DNA of 64,000 nucleotides from Shewanella sp. MR-4 (GCF_000014685.1 NC_008321.1:3841001-3905000), one strand, 5' to 3'. Shown: positions 33,770-43,918, counted from the stretch's first letter. Made by a program: numbers and translations. Notes: generated by a model not told the origin, from the letters alone.

Positions 33770-35965
33770 TTAGAAGTGCATATCCGCACTTAACATCACT
33801 AAGCGACCAGCGGCCATATTGGCAAAGTGCGCGGTATACGCTTTATCGTAATAACGCTCATCCGTTAGATTTTGCACGTTCAGGCGTAAGGTCAAGAATT
33901 CACTCATTTTATAAGATGAAGTCAAATCAAAACGCCAGTAGGATGGAATCGACAGCGTGTTAGCCGTATTACCATAAACTTTACCCATGTAGTACGCGCC
34001 CGTACCAACAGTAAAATCCTCAGTCACATCGTAAGTCGTGAATAAACTTAAGCTATTTTTAGCGGTATTGGGGAAGCGGTTACCATTTTGTGCTTGGTTA
34101 TAACCATTGCTTTCCAAGGTCGCATCCAAATAGGTGTAACCACCAAAACCGTGCCAATGCTCAGTGAAGTCACCGGAGAAGCCAAGTTCGAAACCTTTCA
34201 CCTTTTGCTCACCCACGTTTTCCTGCGGCGAATTACGATCGCCAGAGGTCGCGACCCGAGCGTTGTTTTTCTCGATTTGGAATACCGAACCATTCAAAGA
34301 TAAACGTCCGGCAAAGAAGTCCCACTTAGTGCCTAACTCGTAGCTTTCAGTATCTTCAGGCTCTAAATCGGCGTTGGTGCTGCCGAGACGGTCCGCGCCA
34401 TCACCATTTGAGGTACCAGGAGGGTTAGAAGAAGTGCCCCACGCGGCATAAATACTGCCGTTTTCAGCGGGCTTATAAAGTACCGATAATTGATAGTTAA
34501 AGAAGTCAGTATCATTGCTAAATTGAGAAGTCGAATTCTCAGCACTGGTGCTGTAATCATCCCAACGGATCCCGGCGTTCACCATCCACGCTTCGGTTAA
34601 CTCAATGGTGTTAAAGGCATAAAGCGAGCGAGTATCGGTTTCTGTAACTGTCGCATCGGTGCCGAGGGTGATAGTACCAACCCAAGGATCGTGCGGATTC
34701 GGATTATCCAGCAGCGTACAGTTGTAGTTGTCCAGCATCGCCTGATCACAACCCGCGTTGCGGCCATTACCCGTATCGACGGTGTAACTTAAATTACTAG
34801 TACGTTCGTTACTGAGTTCAGTACCGACGGCAAAACGGTTAGTCATCCCCGCGAGTTTTGCTTCACCCGAGAGTTGTAATTGAGTGGCTAGTGTCTTAGT
34901 AACCGAATGGCGCGACTTAGTGTTTCGCCAAACATAACCATTAGCCACGTTGCCCGTGGTATCGTCCGGGTTGGTCACAATATAGTAATTGCTGTTACGG
35001 CTATAGATGGAGGTCGAAGTGAACTGCATGTCGTTATTAAAATCATGGCTTATCAACACTGACGCCGTATCATCCATAGTATCGCGAAAATCTCGAGACA
35101 ACAGACCATAGAAGTTGTCAGGGTCGACATCCGCAGGCTCGCCCGTAGCCTGATCGTAGGGAATACCATAATCAGGAATGTCATGATTTTCAAAGTGATA
35201 ATATTCGAGCGTCACTTTTGTTGGCGTGGTTAAACCAAAGGTCACCGAAGGCGCTACGCCCCAACGATTACCCGTAACTTCATCGCGACCTGGGGTGTCG
35301 GCATCGTGGGCCATCATGTTAATACGGACCGCAGCCTCATCGGCAATCACATGGTTAACATCGACACTGGCGCGTTTAAGGGAATCCGTTCCAACGGAAA
35401 CGTCGGCATTAATAAAGTCTTCGGATTGCGCTTTTTTGGTCACAATGTTGATGCTACCACCAACGGCGCCACGACCGTTGTATACAGAGCTTGGGCCTTT
35501 CAGGACTTCAATTTGTTCAATGTTAAAGGTTTCGCGGCTTTGTGAACCCACATTACGCATACCATTGATAAAGGTTGAAGATTGGGCATCGTAACCACGG
35601 ATGAAAGGTCTATCACCGTAGGGGTTGCCACCCTCACCTGTACCTAAGGTAATACCAGGAGTTGCACGCAACGCATCGGTAAAACTCTGGGCGCCCATAT
35701 CTTTGATTAAATCTTGATTGATAACGGTAACAGTTTTAGCGGTATTGAGCAGGTCTTCGGTAAATTTACCCGATTGCACTTTACGGCTGTTGTAACCTAA
35801 GTACTCACCGTTCACTTCAATATGCTCGACTTTCTTATCAACGACTTGCGTTTGCCCTTCCGTTGCCATTGCGGGAATGGCCGAAACCGCCATCCCAATC
35901 GTTAACGAACCTAAAACATGAGCACCGAGTGTGACTCGACCATTACGACGTTTTGCAAATTTCAT
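33770..35965 (-). CDS. TonB-dependent catecholate-type siderophore receptor
   Basis: I start at ATG 35965 with AGGA 9 nt upstream; the ATG three codons earlier overlaps that site. This gives 731 residues with a signal peptide ending AIPAMA. The plug domain has QDLIKDMGAQSFTDALRATPG and IRGYDAQSSTFINGMRN. The 22-strand barrel has ELGTKWDFFAGRLSLNGSVF and ends MLSADMHF. It resembles the Fiu/PiuA group of receptors importing ferric catecholates with TonB energy. A Fur-like box lies ~90 nt upstream. Confidence 0.92.
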   Translation of the reverse strand: MKFAKRRNGRVTLGAHVLGSLTIGMAVSAIPAMATEGQTQVVDKKVEHIEVNGEYLGYNSRKVQSGKFTEDLLNTAKTVTVINQDLIKDMGAQSFTDALRATPGITLGTGEGGNPYGDRPFIRGYDAQSSTFINGMRNVGSQSRETFNIEQIEVLKGPSSVYNGRGAVGGSINIVTKKAQSEDFINADVSVGTDSLKRASVDVNHVIADEAAVRINMMAHDADTPGRDEVTGNRWGVAPSVTFGLTTPTKVTLEYYHFENHDIPDYGIPYDQATGEPADVDPDNFYGLLSRDFRDTMDDTASVLISHDFNNDMQFTSTSIYSRNSNYYIVTNPDDTTGNVANGYVWRNTKSRHSVTKTLATQLQLSGEAKLAGMTNRFAVGTELSNERTSNLSYTVDTGNGRNAGCDQAMLDNYNCTLLDNPNPHDPWVGTITLGTDATVTETDTRSLYAFNTIELTEAWMVNAGIRWDDYSTSAENSTSQFSNDTDFFNYQLSVLYKPAENGSIYAAWGTSSNPPGTSNGDGADRLGSTNADLEPEDTESYELGTKWDFFAGRLSLNGSVFQIEKNNARVATSGDRNSPQENVGEQKVKGFELGFSGDFTEHWHGFGGYTYLDATLESNGYNQAQNGNRFPNTAKNSLSLFTTYDVTEDFTVGTGAYYMGKVYGNTANTLSIPSYWRFDLTSSYKMSEFLTLRLNVQNLTDERYYDKAYTAHFANMAAGRLVMLSADMHF

Positions 35966-36522
35966 CAAAAACATTCCTGTTGCGGACTAAACCTGTAACA
36001 GATGTCCCCCACCTGTTAATCGCCGCTAATATATTCAAAACACAATTTGCAATCAATAATTATTATCATTTGCATTATAATTTAATCTTTGTCACATTAT
36101 CGGGCTCGATTGGGCGCTGAAGCACAATTGTGGGGAGAAACCACAGATAATCAACGTAATATCATGAAAAATATGTAAATTTGTCTTTTAAAACAATATG
36201 AGGTATCTAAAGTTTCTATAAAACCTTGTTGTCCAACGGGAAGGCATTGATAAGAAGATAAAGAGGATGAAAAACTAAATAGACTAAAATTAATGGCTTC
36301 GGTTACCAGTTTAAACACAAAAATGGGCGTGATGAAACGAGGATATGTTGAGCTTCATCAGAGATAAACGACAATAAAATCGTCAAATTAACCTCACATT
36401 TCCATTTGCGTCATCTAAGCTGATAGAGTGTGATTAAGATTGCTGTGATTCAACCACTTTTCGTCTAACCTTAATGACATGGTGACCATAAGGCTTAAGT
36501 TCATAAGAGGAAACACTGAAGC
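35966..36522. other. Long divergent intergenic region
   Basis: This 557-nt stretch holds the Fur-like box at 36055-36073 and the 5' region of cheX (GAGGAAA at ~36508). No gene is visible in the rest. It is AT-rich. Confidence 0.4.
36055..36073 (-). promoter_or_regulatory. Fur box upstream of the siderophore receptor
   Basis: Read on the minus strand, GCAAATGATAATAATTATT matches the 19-bp Fur consensus at 15 of 19 positions. It lies 90 nt before the receptor start, so iron would repress the receptor and probably piuC. Confidence 0.75.
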
Positions 36523-36987
36523 ATGAACGTCAATTTTATTAACCCTTTTCTGCAATCCCTGCTCAATGTGATTTCGACGATGGCCAGTATGGATCTCACG
36601 CCGGGCAAACCTCAAATTAAAACCGACAACTTAGCCAAAGGTGATGTGTCAGGGTTAATTGGTATGGTTGGGCCGCAAACTAAGGGATCCTTATCTATTA
36701 CCTTTGAACAAAAACTTGTTCTACAGATCATGCAAAATATGCTGGGAGAAAACCCAGGTAAGATAAATGAAGAAGTCACCGATCTCGTGGGTGAAATCAC
36801 CAACATGGTCACTGGTGGGGCAAAAAATCTTTTAGGGCAAAAGGGTTATGAATTCGAAATGGCAACACCTATGGTGGTCTCGGGTAAAGGGCATACCATT
36901 TCCCATAAAGCGAACGGCACCAAAATTATCATGCCCTTCAGCAGCCCATTCGGTAACGCCTTTATTGAAATCTGCTTTGAAAATTAA
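36523..36987 (+). CDS. cheX: CheX-type chemotaxis phosphatase
   Basis: This is a 154-residue protein of the CheC/CheX/FliY fold. The CheX active helix is seen in EVTDLVGEITNMVTGGAKN (Glu and Asn spaced as in the phosphatase motif E-x2-N). The protein ends with PFGNAFIEICFEN. CheX dephosphorylates CheY-P and so terminates signalling. It stands alone, away from a che operon. A related role in other response-regulator systems is possible. Confidence 0.9.
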   Translation: MNVNFINPFLQSLLNVISTMASMDLTPGKPQIKTDNLAKGDVSGLIGMVGPQTKGSLSITFEQKLVLQIMQNMLGENPGKINEEVTDLVGEITNMVTGGAKNLLGQKGYEFEMATPMVVSGKGHTISHKANGTKIIMPFSSPFGNAFIEICFEN

Positions 36988-37123
36988 CCTGTCATCAATT
37001 GCTAATCTGTAGCACTTCTTTCTCGTCGCTCTGCAAGCTTGATTATTGCCCTTAAAGGCTTCAATAACCAAGTGCAGAACGGCTGGCTGCAAACCACTCA
37101 ATATCCCGCTTATTAGGGCATAA

Positions 37124-37147
37124 AAAACGGCACTAATGCACCGTTTT
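37124..37147. terminator. Bidirectional terminator
   Basis: AAAACGG and CCGTTTT arms with a 10-nt partly pairing loop and flanking A/T runs. It lies between the convergent cheX and alr genes. Confidence 0.7.
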
Positions 37148-37167
37148 CTTGAATCCACGCAGATGGC

Positions 37168-38244
37168 TTATGCAAGACACACAGCGACCCTTGGGGTAAG
37201 TTTGGTCACTAGCTCATAGGCGATAGTGCCAATGTGTTCGGCGACTTCCTCAACGGGCAAGGCTGCGCCCCAGAGCAGGGCTTCATCGCCCACAAGGTCT
37301 GTCGCATCGGCGCCTAAATCAACGGTTAACATATCCATAGAGACACGACCAACAATCGGCACTCGGCGACCATTCACCCACACAGGCGTGCCTTCTGGTG
37401 CATTGCGCGGATAACCATCGCCGTAACCAATGGCCACGACACCAAGGCGAGTATCTTGCTTCGCCGTCCAATAACAACCATAACCTACGGGTTGTCCCGC
37501 TTTGTGATCGCGCACCGCAATCAAACGCGAGACTAAGTTCATCGCCGGGATCAGACCATGATTGGCGCCGCAATCCCCCGTAACGGGAGACACACCATAG
37601 AGTGCGATTCCAGGGCGGATCCAATCCCCTTGGCTTTTGGGCCAATAGAGGGCGCCCGCAGAATTGGCTAAGGTTCTAAATCCAGGCAAATCCGCGGTTA
37701 ACTGGTTAAAGGTTTGCATTTGCACTTGGGTGTAATGATTTTCAGGCTCATCGGCACAGGCAAAGTGAGTCATCAAATGTATGGGCTTGGCAACATTGTC
37801 ACAGGCCGTCAAACGCGCATACACCTGCGCAAATTGCTCAGGCGTCACGCCTAAACGATGCATGCCAGAATCCACTTTCAACCATACGGTGACAGGTTTT
37901 GATAGCGTCGCCTGCTCTAACATCTCGATTTGAGACTCATGGTGCACCACAGTATCGATATCGTGGGCCACCAACAAAGGTAAATCAGTGCTACGAAAGA
38001 AGCCTTCAAGCAATAACAAGCGCGCCTTCACGCCACCGGCGCGCAGCTCTAAGGCCTCTTCTAAACGGGCTAGACCAAAGCCATCGGCAGTGTGTAAACA
38101 GTTGGCGACATTTAATAATCCATGACCATAACCATTGGCTTTCACCACAGCCATCACTTGGCTGCGACTCGCCTGTTGACGCAAGACGGCGAGATTGTTT
38201 TGCAGTGCACTACTGCTAATTTCTGCTCGGGGAAAAGGTTTCAA
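37168..38244 (-). CDS. alr: Alanine racemase
   Basis: This 358-residue PLP enzyme makes D-alanine for peptidoglycan. The PLP lysine is K35 in VVKANGYGHG; the catalytic Tyr is in PVGYGCYWT. VGRVSMDMLTVDL and GDEALLWG are also conserved. The frame begins with a TTG at 38244; AGG 7 nt upstream supports it. It is 75 nt downstream of dnaB on the same strand, the dnaB-alr order common in gammaproteobacteria. Confidence 0.96.
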   Translation of the reverse strand: MKPFPRAEISSSALQNNLAVLRQQASRSQVMAVVKANGYGHGLLNVANCLHTADGFGLARLEEALELRAGGVKARLLLLEGFFRSTDLPLLVAHDIDTVVHHESQIEMLEQATLSKPVTVWLKVDSGMHRLGVTPEQFAQVYARLTACDNVAKPIHLMTHFACADEPENHYTQVQMQTFNQLTADLPGFRTLANSAGALYWPKSQGDWIRPGIALYGVSPVTGDCGANHGLIPAMNLVSRLIAVRDHKAGQPVGYGCYWTAKQDTRLGVVAIGYGDGYPRNAPEGTPVWVNGRRVPIVGRVSMDMLTVDLGADATDLVGDEALLWGAALPVEEVAEHIGTIAYELVTKLTPRVAVCLA

Positions 38245-38319
38245 AATTTGCCTTGTCTATTTGAAAAGTCAGGAAATAAAAAGAATACATAAGCAGTGCT
38301 TAGCTTCTAACACCAGAAA

Positions 38320-39726
38320 TTAATCTTCTTCAAACTGCGGGCCAGCGTAGTTATCAAAACGGGAAAACTGGCCTTGGAAGGTCAAGCGCACACGTCCGAT
38401 TGGGCCGTTACGCTGCTTACCTATGATGATTTCCGCCGTGCCCTTATCGGGAGAATCGTTGTTATACACCTCATCACGGTAAATAAACATGATGAGGTCC
38501 GCATCCTGCTCAATAGAACCCGATTCACGTAAGTCCGAGTTCACAGGGCGCTTATCGGCACGTTGTTCGAGTGAGCGGTTAAGCTGGGAAAGTGCAATAA
38601 CGGGGATCTCTAACTCTTTAGCCAATGCCTTGAGAGAGCGAGAAATTTCGGCAATTTCTAGGGTACGGTTGTCCGATAACGCCGGTACTTGCATCAGCTG
38701 CAAGTAGTCGACCATGATCATCGATAAGCCGCCATGTTCACGGGCGATACGGCGGGCACGGCTGCGCACTTCGGTCGGGGTTAAGCCAGAACCGTCGTCG
38801 ATATACATCTTGCCCTGCTCGAGCATGATCCCCATGGTCGAGGATACCCGCGCCCAATCCTCATCATCGAGCTGTCCGGTACGGATTTTAGTTTGGTCGA
38901 CGCGGCCCAAGGAGGCCAACATACGCATCATGATCTGTTCCGAGGGCATCTCGAGACTGAAAATCAGCACAGGCTTGTCTTCATTCATCGCCGCCTGCTC
39001 GCAGAGGTTCATCGCGAAAGTGGTTTTACCCATAGAAGGACGCGCCGCGACGATGATCAAGTCGCCGGATTGGAAGCCCGCTGTCATACGGTCGAGATCG
39101 CTAAAACCGCTCGACACCCCTGTCACACCGTTATGCGGGTTGTTGTAGAGCTGCTCAATCTTATCGACGGTTTTTTCGAGAATGGTTTTAATGCCTTCGG
39201 GACCTTCGTTGGCATTGGTGCGCTGCTCGGCAATCTTAAAGACTTTACTCTCGGCCAAGTCGAGCAAGGCGCTGGAGTCACGCCCTTCGGGATTGTAACC
39301 CGCATCGGCAATCTCATGGGCAACGCGGATCATCTCCCGCACCACGGCGCGCTCGCGCACAATCTCAGCGTAGGAAACAATGTTACCGGCGCTCGGGGTG
39401 TTTTTGGCAATCTCGCCTAAGTAGGCAAAGCCGCCCGCTTCTTCGAGTTGATTTTCAAGTTCAAGCTGTTCAGAAACCGTGATTAAGTCGATAGGTTGAC
39501 CCGTTTCAACTAAACGGTGCATCGCCGCAAAAATCATCCTGTGTGAGCGGGAATAAAAATCCTCTTTCACTACGGTTTCGGCCACTTTATCCCAAGCGTC
39601 GGCGTCTAACATGAGGCCGCCTAATACCGATTGTTCAGCCTCTATTGAATGCGGCGGCAGCTTGAGGCTATCGACCTGCAAATCCCTCGGCTTACTCTTA
39701 GGCTTAAAAGCACCTTGTTGTGACAT
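38320..39726 (-). CDS. dnaB: Replicative DNA helicase
   Basis: This is a 468-residue hexameric helicase of the replisome. Start ATG 39726 has GGGAG 5 nt upstream; the 18 extra upstream codons look like leader. The N-terminal domain has PHSIEAEQSVLGGLML. The RecA-like domain has the Walker A ARPSMGKTTFAMN, Walker B MIMVDYLQLM and the arginine finger region SDLRESGSIEQDAD. No intein or insertion is present. Confidence 0.97.
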   Translation of the reverse strand: MSQQGAFKPKSKPRDLQVDSLKLPPHSIEAEQSVLGGLMLDADAWDKVAETVVKEDFYSRSHRMIFAAMHRLVETGQPIDLITVSEQLELENQLEEAGGFAYLGEIAKNTPSAGNIVSYAEIVRERAVVREMIRVAHEIADAGYNPEGRDSSALLDLAESKVFKIAEQRTNANEGPEGIKTILEKTVDKIEQLYNNPHNGVTGVSSGFSDLDRMTAGFQSGDLIIVAARPSMGKTTFAMNLCEQAAMNEDKPVLIFSLEMPSEQIMMRMLASLGRVDQTKIRTGQLDDEDWARVSSTMGIMLEQGKMYIDDGSGLTPTEVRSRARRIAREHGGLSMIMVDYLQLMQVPALSDNRTLEIAEISRSLKALAKELEIPVIALSQLNRSLEQRADKRPVNSDLRESGSIEQDADLIMFIYRDEVYNNDSPDKGTAEIIIGKQRNGPIGRVRLTFQGQFSRFDNYAGPQFEED

Positions 39727-39851
39727 TAACACTCCCGATTTCCAACAACTTAACAAAATATGATATAAAACCCGCGTCAAGCAAACAGGCTGTTTACATT
39801 CACCTGTTATCTCATTTCAACGGACACTCTAACTAAAAATAAGGAAAGAAC

Positions 39852-42050
39852 ATGCGTATTGCATTGGTTGCAGCCTTAGTACTGACCTCTGGCGTAGCAA
39901 CAGCCGATGAAGGACAATGGCAACCTTATCAAATGCCTTCAATTGCAGACAAACTCAGCGCACGTGGAATCGATATTCCCGCTGACAAATTAGCCGATCT
40001 CACCAGTTATCCAATGAATGCCGTTGTTGGGCTGGGCTATTGTACCGCCAGTTTTGTCTCGCCCCAAGGGCTAGTTGTGACAAACCATCATTGTGCCTAC
40101 AAGGCGATACAATATAACACTAAGAAAGAACATAACTATCTCGAACAGGGCTTTTTAGCCACCTCGATGGATAAAGAACCATCGGCAGGTCCGAACGAGC
40201 GTTTATACATCACCGAAGCCGTGACCAATGTCACCAGCGATGTCACCAAAGACTTAAGTCAAGATCCGCTCAAACGCTACGAAAACATTGAAAACCACAG
40301 CAAAGCCTTAATCAAAAGCTGTGAGGCCGATGATAACTACCGCTGTAACGTGCGCAGCTTCCACAATGGCTTGGAATATTACCTCATCAAGCAATTGATG
40401 ATCCGCGATGTACGCTTGGTGTACGCGCCACCAGAAAGCGTTGGCGCTTACGGCGGTGATATCGATAACTACGAATATCCACGCCACTCGGGCGATTTTG
40501 CCTTCCTGCGCGCCTATGTGGGTAAAGATGGCAAGCCAGCGGCCTACAGCGAAGATAATATTCCTTACAAGCCAAAGAGTTACCTAAAAGTAAACGCCGA
40601 TGGTGTGAAAGCGGGCGACGGCGTGTTTGTGGCGGGCTACCCTGGCACTACTAGCCGTTACAACCTCACCAGCGAGCTTAAATTTGCCAGCGACTGGCTG
40701 TATCCAACTCAGGCAAAACGCTATCAATTACAGATTGATACTATCGAAGCCATGGGTCAGGAAGATGCAGATATCGCCATTAAATATGCAGGCAATATGG
40801 CGTCAATGGCGAACCGGATGAAAAAACTCAACGGTCTGCTGGCTGGTTTTAAAGCTACAGATATCGTCGGTATTAAGCAGCAACGCGAAGATGATTTTCT
40901 GGCTTGGTTAAAGAAAAACCCTAGCCTTAATCAAAATCTTATCAGCGAGCTAGAAGTCTTATTGGCCGAGCAGCAACTGCAAACCCAAACCAATTATTAC
41001 TTCACCAACGCCCAATCGAGCACACTGCTCACCGCGGCGAATAGCCTCTATCGCTTAGCCAAGGAAAAGCAAAAGAGCGATGCCGAGCGTGAAATCGGCT
41101 TCCAAGAGCGTGACCTTGCCATGTTCAGCTCGCGCCTGAAGCGTATCGACTCTAGCTTTGACGTTAAAGTCGATAAAACCCTTTGGTTACAGGACTTAAA
41201 TGCCTACTTGTCACAACCCAACCGCGTTGCAGCCTTAGATAATATGCTGAATCTGGACGACAAAAATGTCAGTCTAGAAGCAAAACTCGACGGCCTGTAT
41301 TCGCTAACGACGCTGACAGACCAAGCACAACGTCTGGCGTGGATGAATGCGGATGCGAAAGCTTTTGAAACCAGCAGCGATCCATTTATCCGCCTCGCTG
41401 TCGCGTTGTACGACACCAATATGGCACAGGAAAAGGCAGAAAAAATCCTAGCGGGTAAACTGTCTACCGCTCGCCCTGCGTATATGGCCGCCGTTATCGA
41501 CTACTACAAAGCCAACAACTGGCCTGTGTATCCCGATGCAAACGGTACCCTACGTATCAGCTACGGAATGGTCGATGGTTATCAATCCCGTGATGCGCTG
41601 TACAAACAGCCATTTACTCGCCTCGATGGCATAGTAGCTAAACACACTGGTGTTGAGCCCTATAACGCCCCGAACAAACTGCTCGATGCGATTCATGAGC
41701 AGCGTTTTGGCGATCACTTAGTGAAATCAGTCTATCAAGATCCGCGCGGCTGGATTTGCCGTCTGTTTTCTTGCTTAGACAAGCCTGAAGAATTTAACTC
41801 TGTGCCGGTTAACTTCCTATCGAGCGTAGATACCACGGGTGGTAACTCGGGCTCACCTGTCTTTAACGGCAAAGGCGAACTCGTCGGTCTGAACTTCGAT
41901 TCCACCTATGAAGCCATTACCAAGGACTGGTTCTTCAACCCCACCATCACCCGCGCCGTACACGTAGATATTCGATATATCCTGTGGATGATGGATGAAG
42001 TAGACCATGCTGATAATTTAATTAAAGAACTCGATTTAGTGAGAAATTAA
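39852..42050 (+). CDS. S46-family dipeptidyl-peptidase (DPP7/DPP11-like)
   Basis: This is a 732-residue periplasmic serine exopeptidase that releases dipeptides from N-termini. A signal peptide ends SGVATA. The triad is H80 in TNHHCAY, Asp in GGDIDNYEYPRHSGDF and S666 in TGGNSGSP, with the helical lid domain (about 290-560) inserted between. The residue 18 positions after the serine (S684, in NFDSTYE), which governs P1 preference in DPP7 (Gly) and DPP11 (Arg), is Ser. The class therefore cannot be fixed by inspection. It feeds amino-acid uptake. Divergent from dnaB; terminator follows. Confidence 0.92.
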   Translation: MRIALVAALVLTSGVATADEGQWQPYQMPSIADKLSARGIDIPADKLADLTSYPMNAVVGLGYCTASFVSPQGLVVTNHHCAYKAIQYNTKKEHNYLEQGFLATSMDKEPSAGPNERLYITEAVTNVTSDVTKDLSQDPLKRYENIENHSKALIKSCEADDNYRCNVRSFHNGLEYYLIKQLMIRDVRLVYAPPESVGAYGGDIDNYEYPRHSGDFAFLRAYVGKDGKPAAYSEDNIPYKPKSYLKVNADGVKAGDGVFVAGYPGTTSRYNLTSELKFASDWLYPTQAKRYQLQIDTIEAMGQEDADIAIKYAGNMASMANRMKKLNGLLAGFKATDIVGIKQQREDDFLAWLKKNPSLNQNLISELEVLLAEQQLQTQTNYYFTNAQSSTLLTAANSLYRLAKEKQKSDAEREIGFQERDLAMFSSRLKRIDSSFDVKVDKTLWLQDLNAYLSQPNRVAALDNMLNLDDKNVSLEAKLDGLYSLTTLTDQAQRLAWMNADAKAFETSSDPFIRLAVALYDTNMAQEKAEKILAGKLSTARPAYMAAVIDYYKANNWPVYPDANGTLRISYGMVDGYQSRDALYKQPFTRLDGIVAKHTGVEPYNAPNKLLDAIHEQRFGDHLVKSVYQDPRGWICRLFSCLDKPEEFNSVPVNFLSSVDTTGGNSGSPVFNGKGELVGLNFDSTYEAITKDWFFNPTITRAVHVDIRYILWMMDEVDHADNLIKELDLVRN

Positions 42051-42137
42051 TATTTAATTAATGTTCAGTGTTAATTGACAATAACATTAGCTGATATTAA
42101 TTCCATTAATTTAATCAACATAAATTAAGCACCTTTT

Positions 42138-42171
42138 AAAACCGTTCAAAGAATATTCTTTGGACGGTTTT
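42138..42171 (+). terminator. Rho-independent terminator after the S46 peptidase
   Basis: AAAACCGTTCAAAGAA pairs with TTCTTTGGACGGTTTT (one G-U) and is followed by T residues. Confidence 0.85.
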
Positions 42172-42193
42172 TATTTTAAGCAATTTGCTAATT

Positions 42194-42207
42194 TGTGATC
42201 TATCACA
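42194..42207. promoter_or_regulatory. CRP/FNR-like palindrome with short spacing
   Basis: TGTGATCTATCACA is a near-perfect palindrome using CRP half-sites, but the half-sites are 4 nt apart, not 6. Either a non-canonical CRP-family site or another regulator. Confidence 0.4.
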
Positions 42208-42529
42208 TTATCCATTCGCCATAATCATTCATCAGCCACCTTAATTAGCATTATTTAAACCAAGAGCATTTATGGACAATTTGTCCAAACACAAAATCCA
42301 AACGAGTGATAACACCCTCATAATGCAATAAATCACACCGCAAGCCTTTAAAATACAACAAACAGTGTTAGGCGACCAATGACACCACCATAACGCACTG
42401 TATATAATTAATAAATTAAAGCGAATCTGATAAACCACAAACACAAAAGTCTATTTTTATTTCTAAAAATTTATCAAAAACGTCTAATAAAACCATTAAA
42501 AACGCCTGTTTTATCAAAAAGAATAAAAC

Positions 42530-42543
42530 TTGATCGTTCTCAA
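42530..42543. promoter_or_regulatory. FNR/EtrA-like site upstream of hydA
   Basis: TTGATCGTTCTCAA matches the FNR consensus at 9 of 10 positions and is the core of a longer palindrome (AAAACTTGA / TCAAGTTTT). It lies 143 nt before hydA. Anaerobic induction is expected. Confidence 0.6.
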
Positions 42544-42685
42544 GTTTTTTCCAGAACCAATTTCCTATTATCCAGCCGTCTAAAACTTACCAATACGCTT
42601 TTGCCATAGGCATAAGCTGCCAAATAAATACATTAAATAACACTGAAAATATAATTCAGGTTGAAAATGAGGAACGCGAAATCCT

Positions 42686-43918
42686 ATGACAGCGACAACT
42701 TATCAACCGGGAGAAATCCAAGGGCTGATCAAGATAAATGCATCCAAATGCAAAGGATGTGATGCTTGCAAACAGTTCTGCCCGACCCATGCCATTAATG
42801 GCGCCTCGGGTGCTGTGCACTCTATCGATGAAGATAAATGCTTAAGCTGCGGCCAATGTTTAATTAACTGCCCCTTTAGCGCCATTGAAGAAACCCACAG
42901 CGCCCTTGAAACCGTCATTAAAAAGCTCGCCGATAAAAATACTACCGTTGTCGGCATTATCGCTCCGGCGGTGCGGGTCGCAATTGGTGAAGAATTCGGT
43001 CTAGGCACGGGCGAACTCGTGACGGGTAAGCTCTATGGTGCGATGAATCAGGCAGGTTTTAAGATTTTCGACTGTAACTTTGCCGCCGATCTCACCATCA
43101 TGGAAGAAGGCAGTGAGTTTATTCATCGCCTCCATGCCAATGCCAAAGGTGAAGAAAATGCAGGTGCGCTGCCGCAGTTCACCTCCTGCTGCCCAGGTTG
43201 GGTGCGTTACCTCGAAACCCGCTATCCTGCGCTACTGCCTAACCTGTCCACCGCTAAATCTCCCCAACAAATGGCAGGTACGGTCGCTAAAACCTACGGT
43301 GCTAAGGTGTATCAAATGCAGCCAGAGAATATTTTCACCGTCTCTGTGATGCCTTGTACCTCGAAAAAACTCGAAGCCTCACGCCCCGAATTTAACTCGG
43401 CTTGGCAATACCATCAGGAACATGGGGCTAACACGCCTTCGTACCAAGATATTGATGCTGTGTTGACCACAAGGGAAATGGCTCAATTGCTCAAAATGCT
43501 CGATATCGATCTCGCTAATACCCCCGAATATCAAGGCGATAGTTTGTTCTCTGAATACACTGGCGCGGGCACTATCTTTGGTACCACAGGTGGCGTAATG
43601 GAAGCGGCATTACGTACCGCTCACAAGGTGCTCACAGGCACTGAAATGGCTAAGTTGGAATTTGAACCCGTACGCGGGCTAAAAGGCGTCAAATCGGCTT
43701 CTGTCAGCCTGTTTGATACAGAGCTCAACCAGAATGTAACCGTCAATGTCGCTGTAGTACACGACATGGGCAACAACATCGAACCCGTGCTGCGCGATGT
43801 AATGGCAGGCACCTCGCCCTATCATTTTATCGAAGTGATGAACTGCGCTGGCGGCTGCGTCAACGGTGGAGGCCAACCTATTGAAGGTAAAGGCTCTTCT
43901 TGGCTTGGTAACATTTAA
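42686..43918 (+). CDS. hydA: [FeFe]-hydrogenase large subunit
   Basis: This is a 410-residue catalytic subunit that makes or oxidises H2. It has two [4Fe-4S] ferredoxin motifs, C22-x2-C25-x2-C28-x3-C32 and C52-x2-C55-x2-C58-x3-C62. The H-cluster motifs are TSCCPGW (about 168), MPCTSKK (222) and MNCAGGCVNGG (C387 and C391). It matches the dimeric, periplasmic Desulfovibrio-type enzyme: no signal peptide of its own, so it travels with HydB. It is first in a seven-gene cluster; the downstream gaps are 12-70 nt. An FNR-like site lies upstream. Confidence 0.98.
   Translation: MTATTYQPGEIQGLIKINASKCKGCDACKQFCPTHAINGASGAVHSIDEDKCLSCGQCLINCPFSAIEETHSALETVIKKLADKNTTVVGIIAPAVRVAIGEEFGLGTGELVTGKLYGAMNQAGFKIFDCNFAADLTIMEEGSEFIHRLHANAKGEENAGALPQFTSCCPGWVRYLETRYPALLPNLSTAKSPQQMAGTVAKTYGAKVYQMQPENIFTVSVMPCTSKKLEASRPEFNSAWQYHQEHGANTPSYQDIDAVLTTREMAQLLKMLDIDLANTPEYQGDSLFSEYTGAGTIFGTTGGVMEAALRTAHKVLTGTEMAKLEFEPVRGLKGVKSASVSLFDTELNQNVTVNVAVVHDMGNNIEPVLRDVMAGTSPYHFIEVMNCAGGCVNGGGQPIEGKGSSWLGNI

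Larger units (their letters stand above)
42051..42685 (+). promoter_or_regulatory. hydA upstream region
   Basis: This is a 635-nt AT-rich stretch without a gene. It contains the S46 terminator, a TGTGAT-CT-ATCACA palindrome and an FNR-like palindrome (each listed separately). GAGGAACG at ~42669 is the ribosome-binding site of hydA. The long leader suggests layered anaerobic control. Confidence 0.5.

Noticed and set aside
38893..39420. 175-codon plus-strand frame within dnaB
   Set aside because: Opposite the helicase core; no start context and a composition explained by the dnaB codons.
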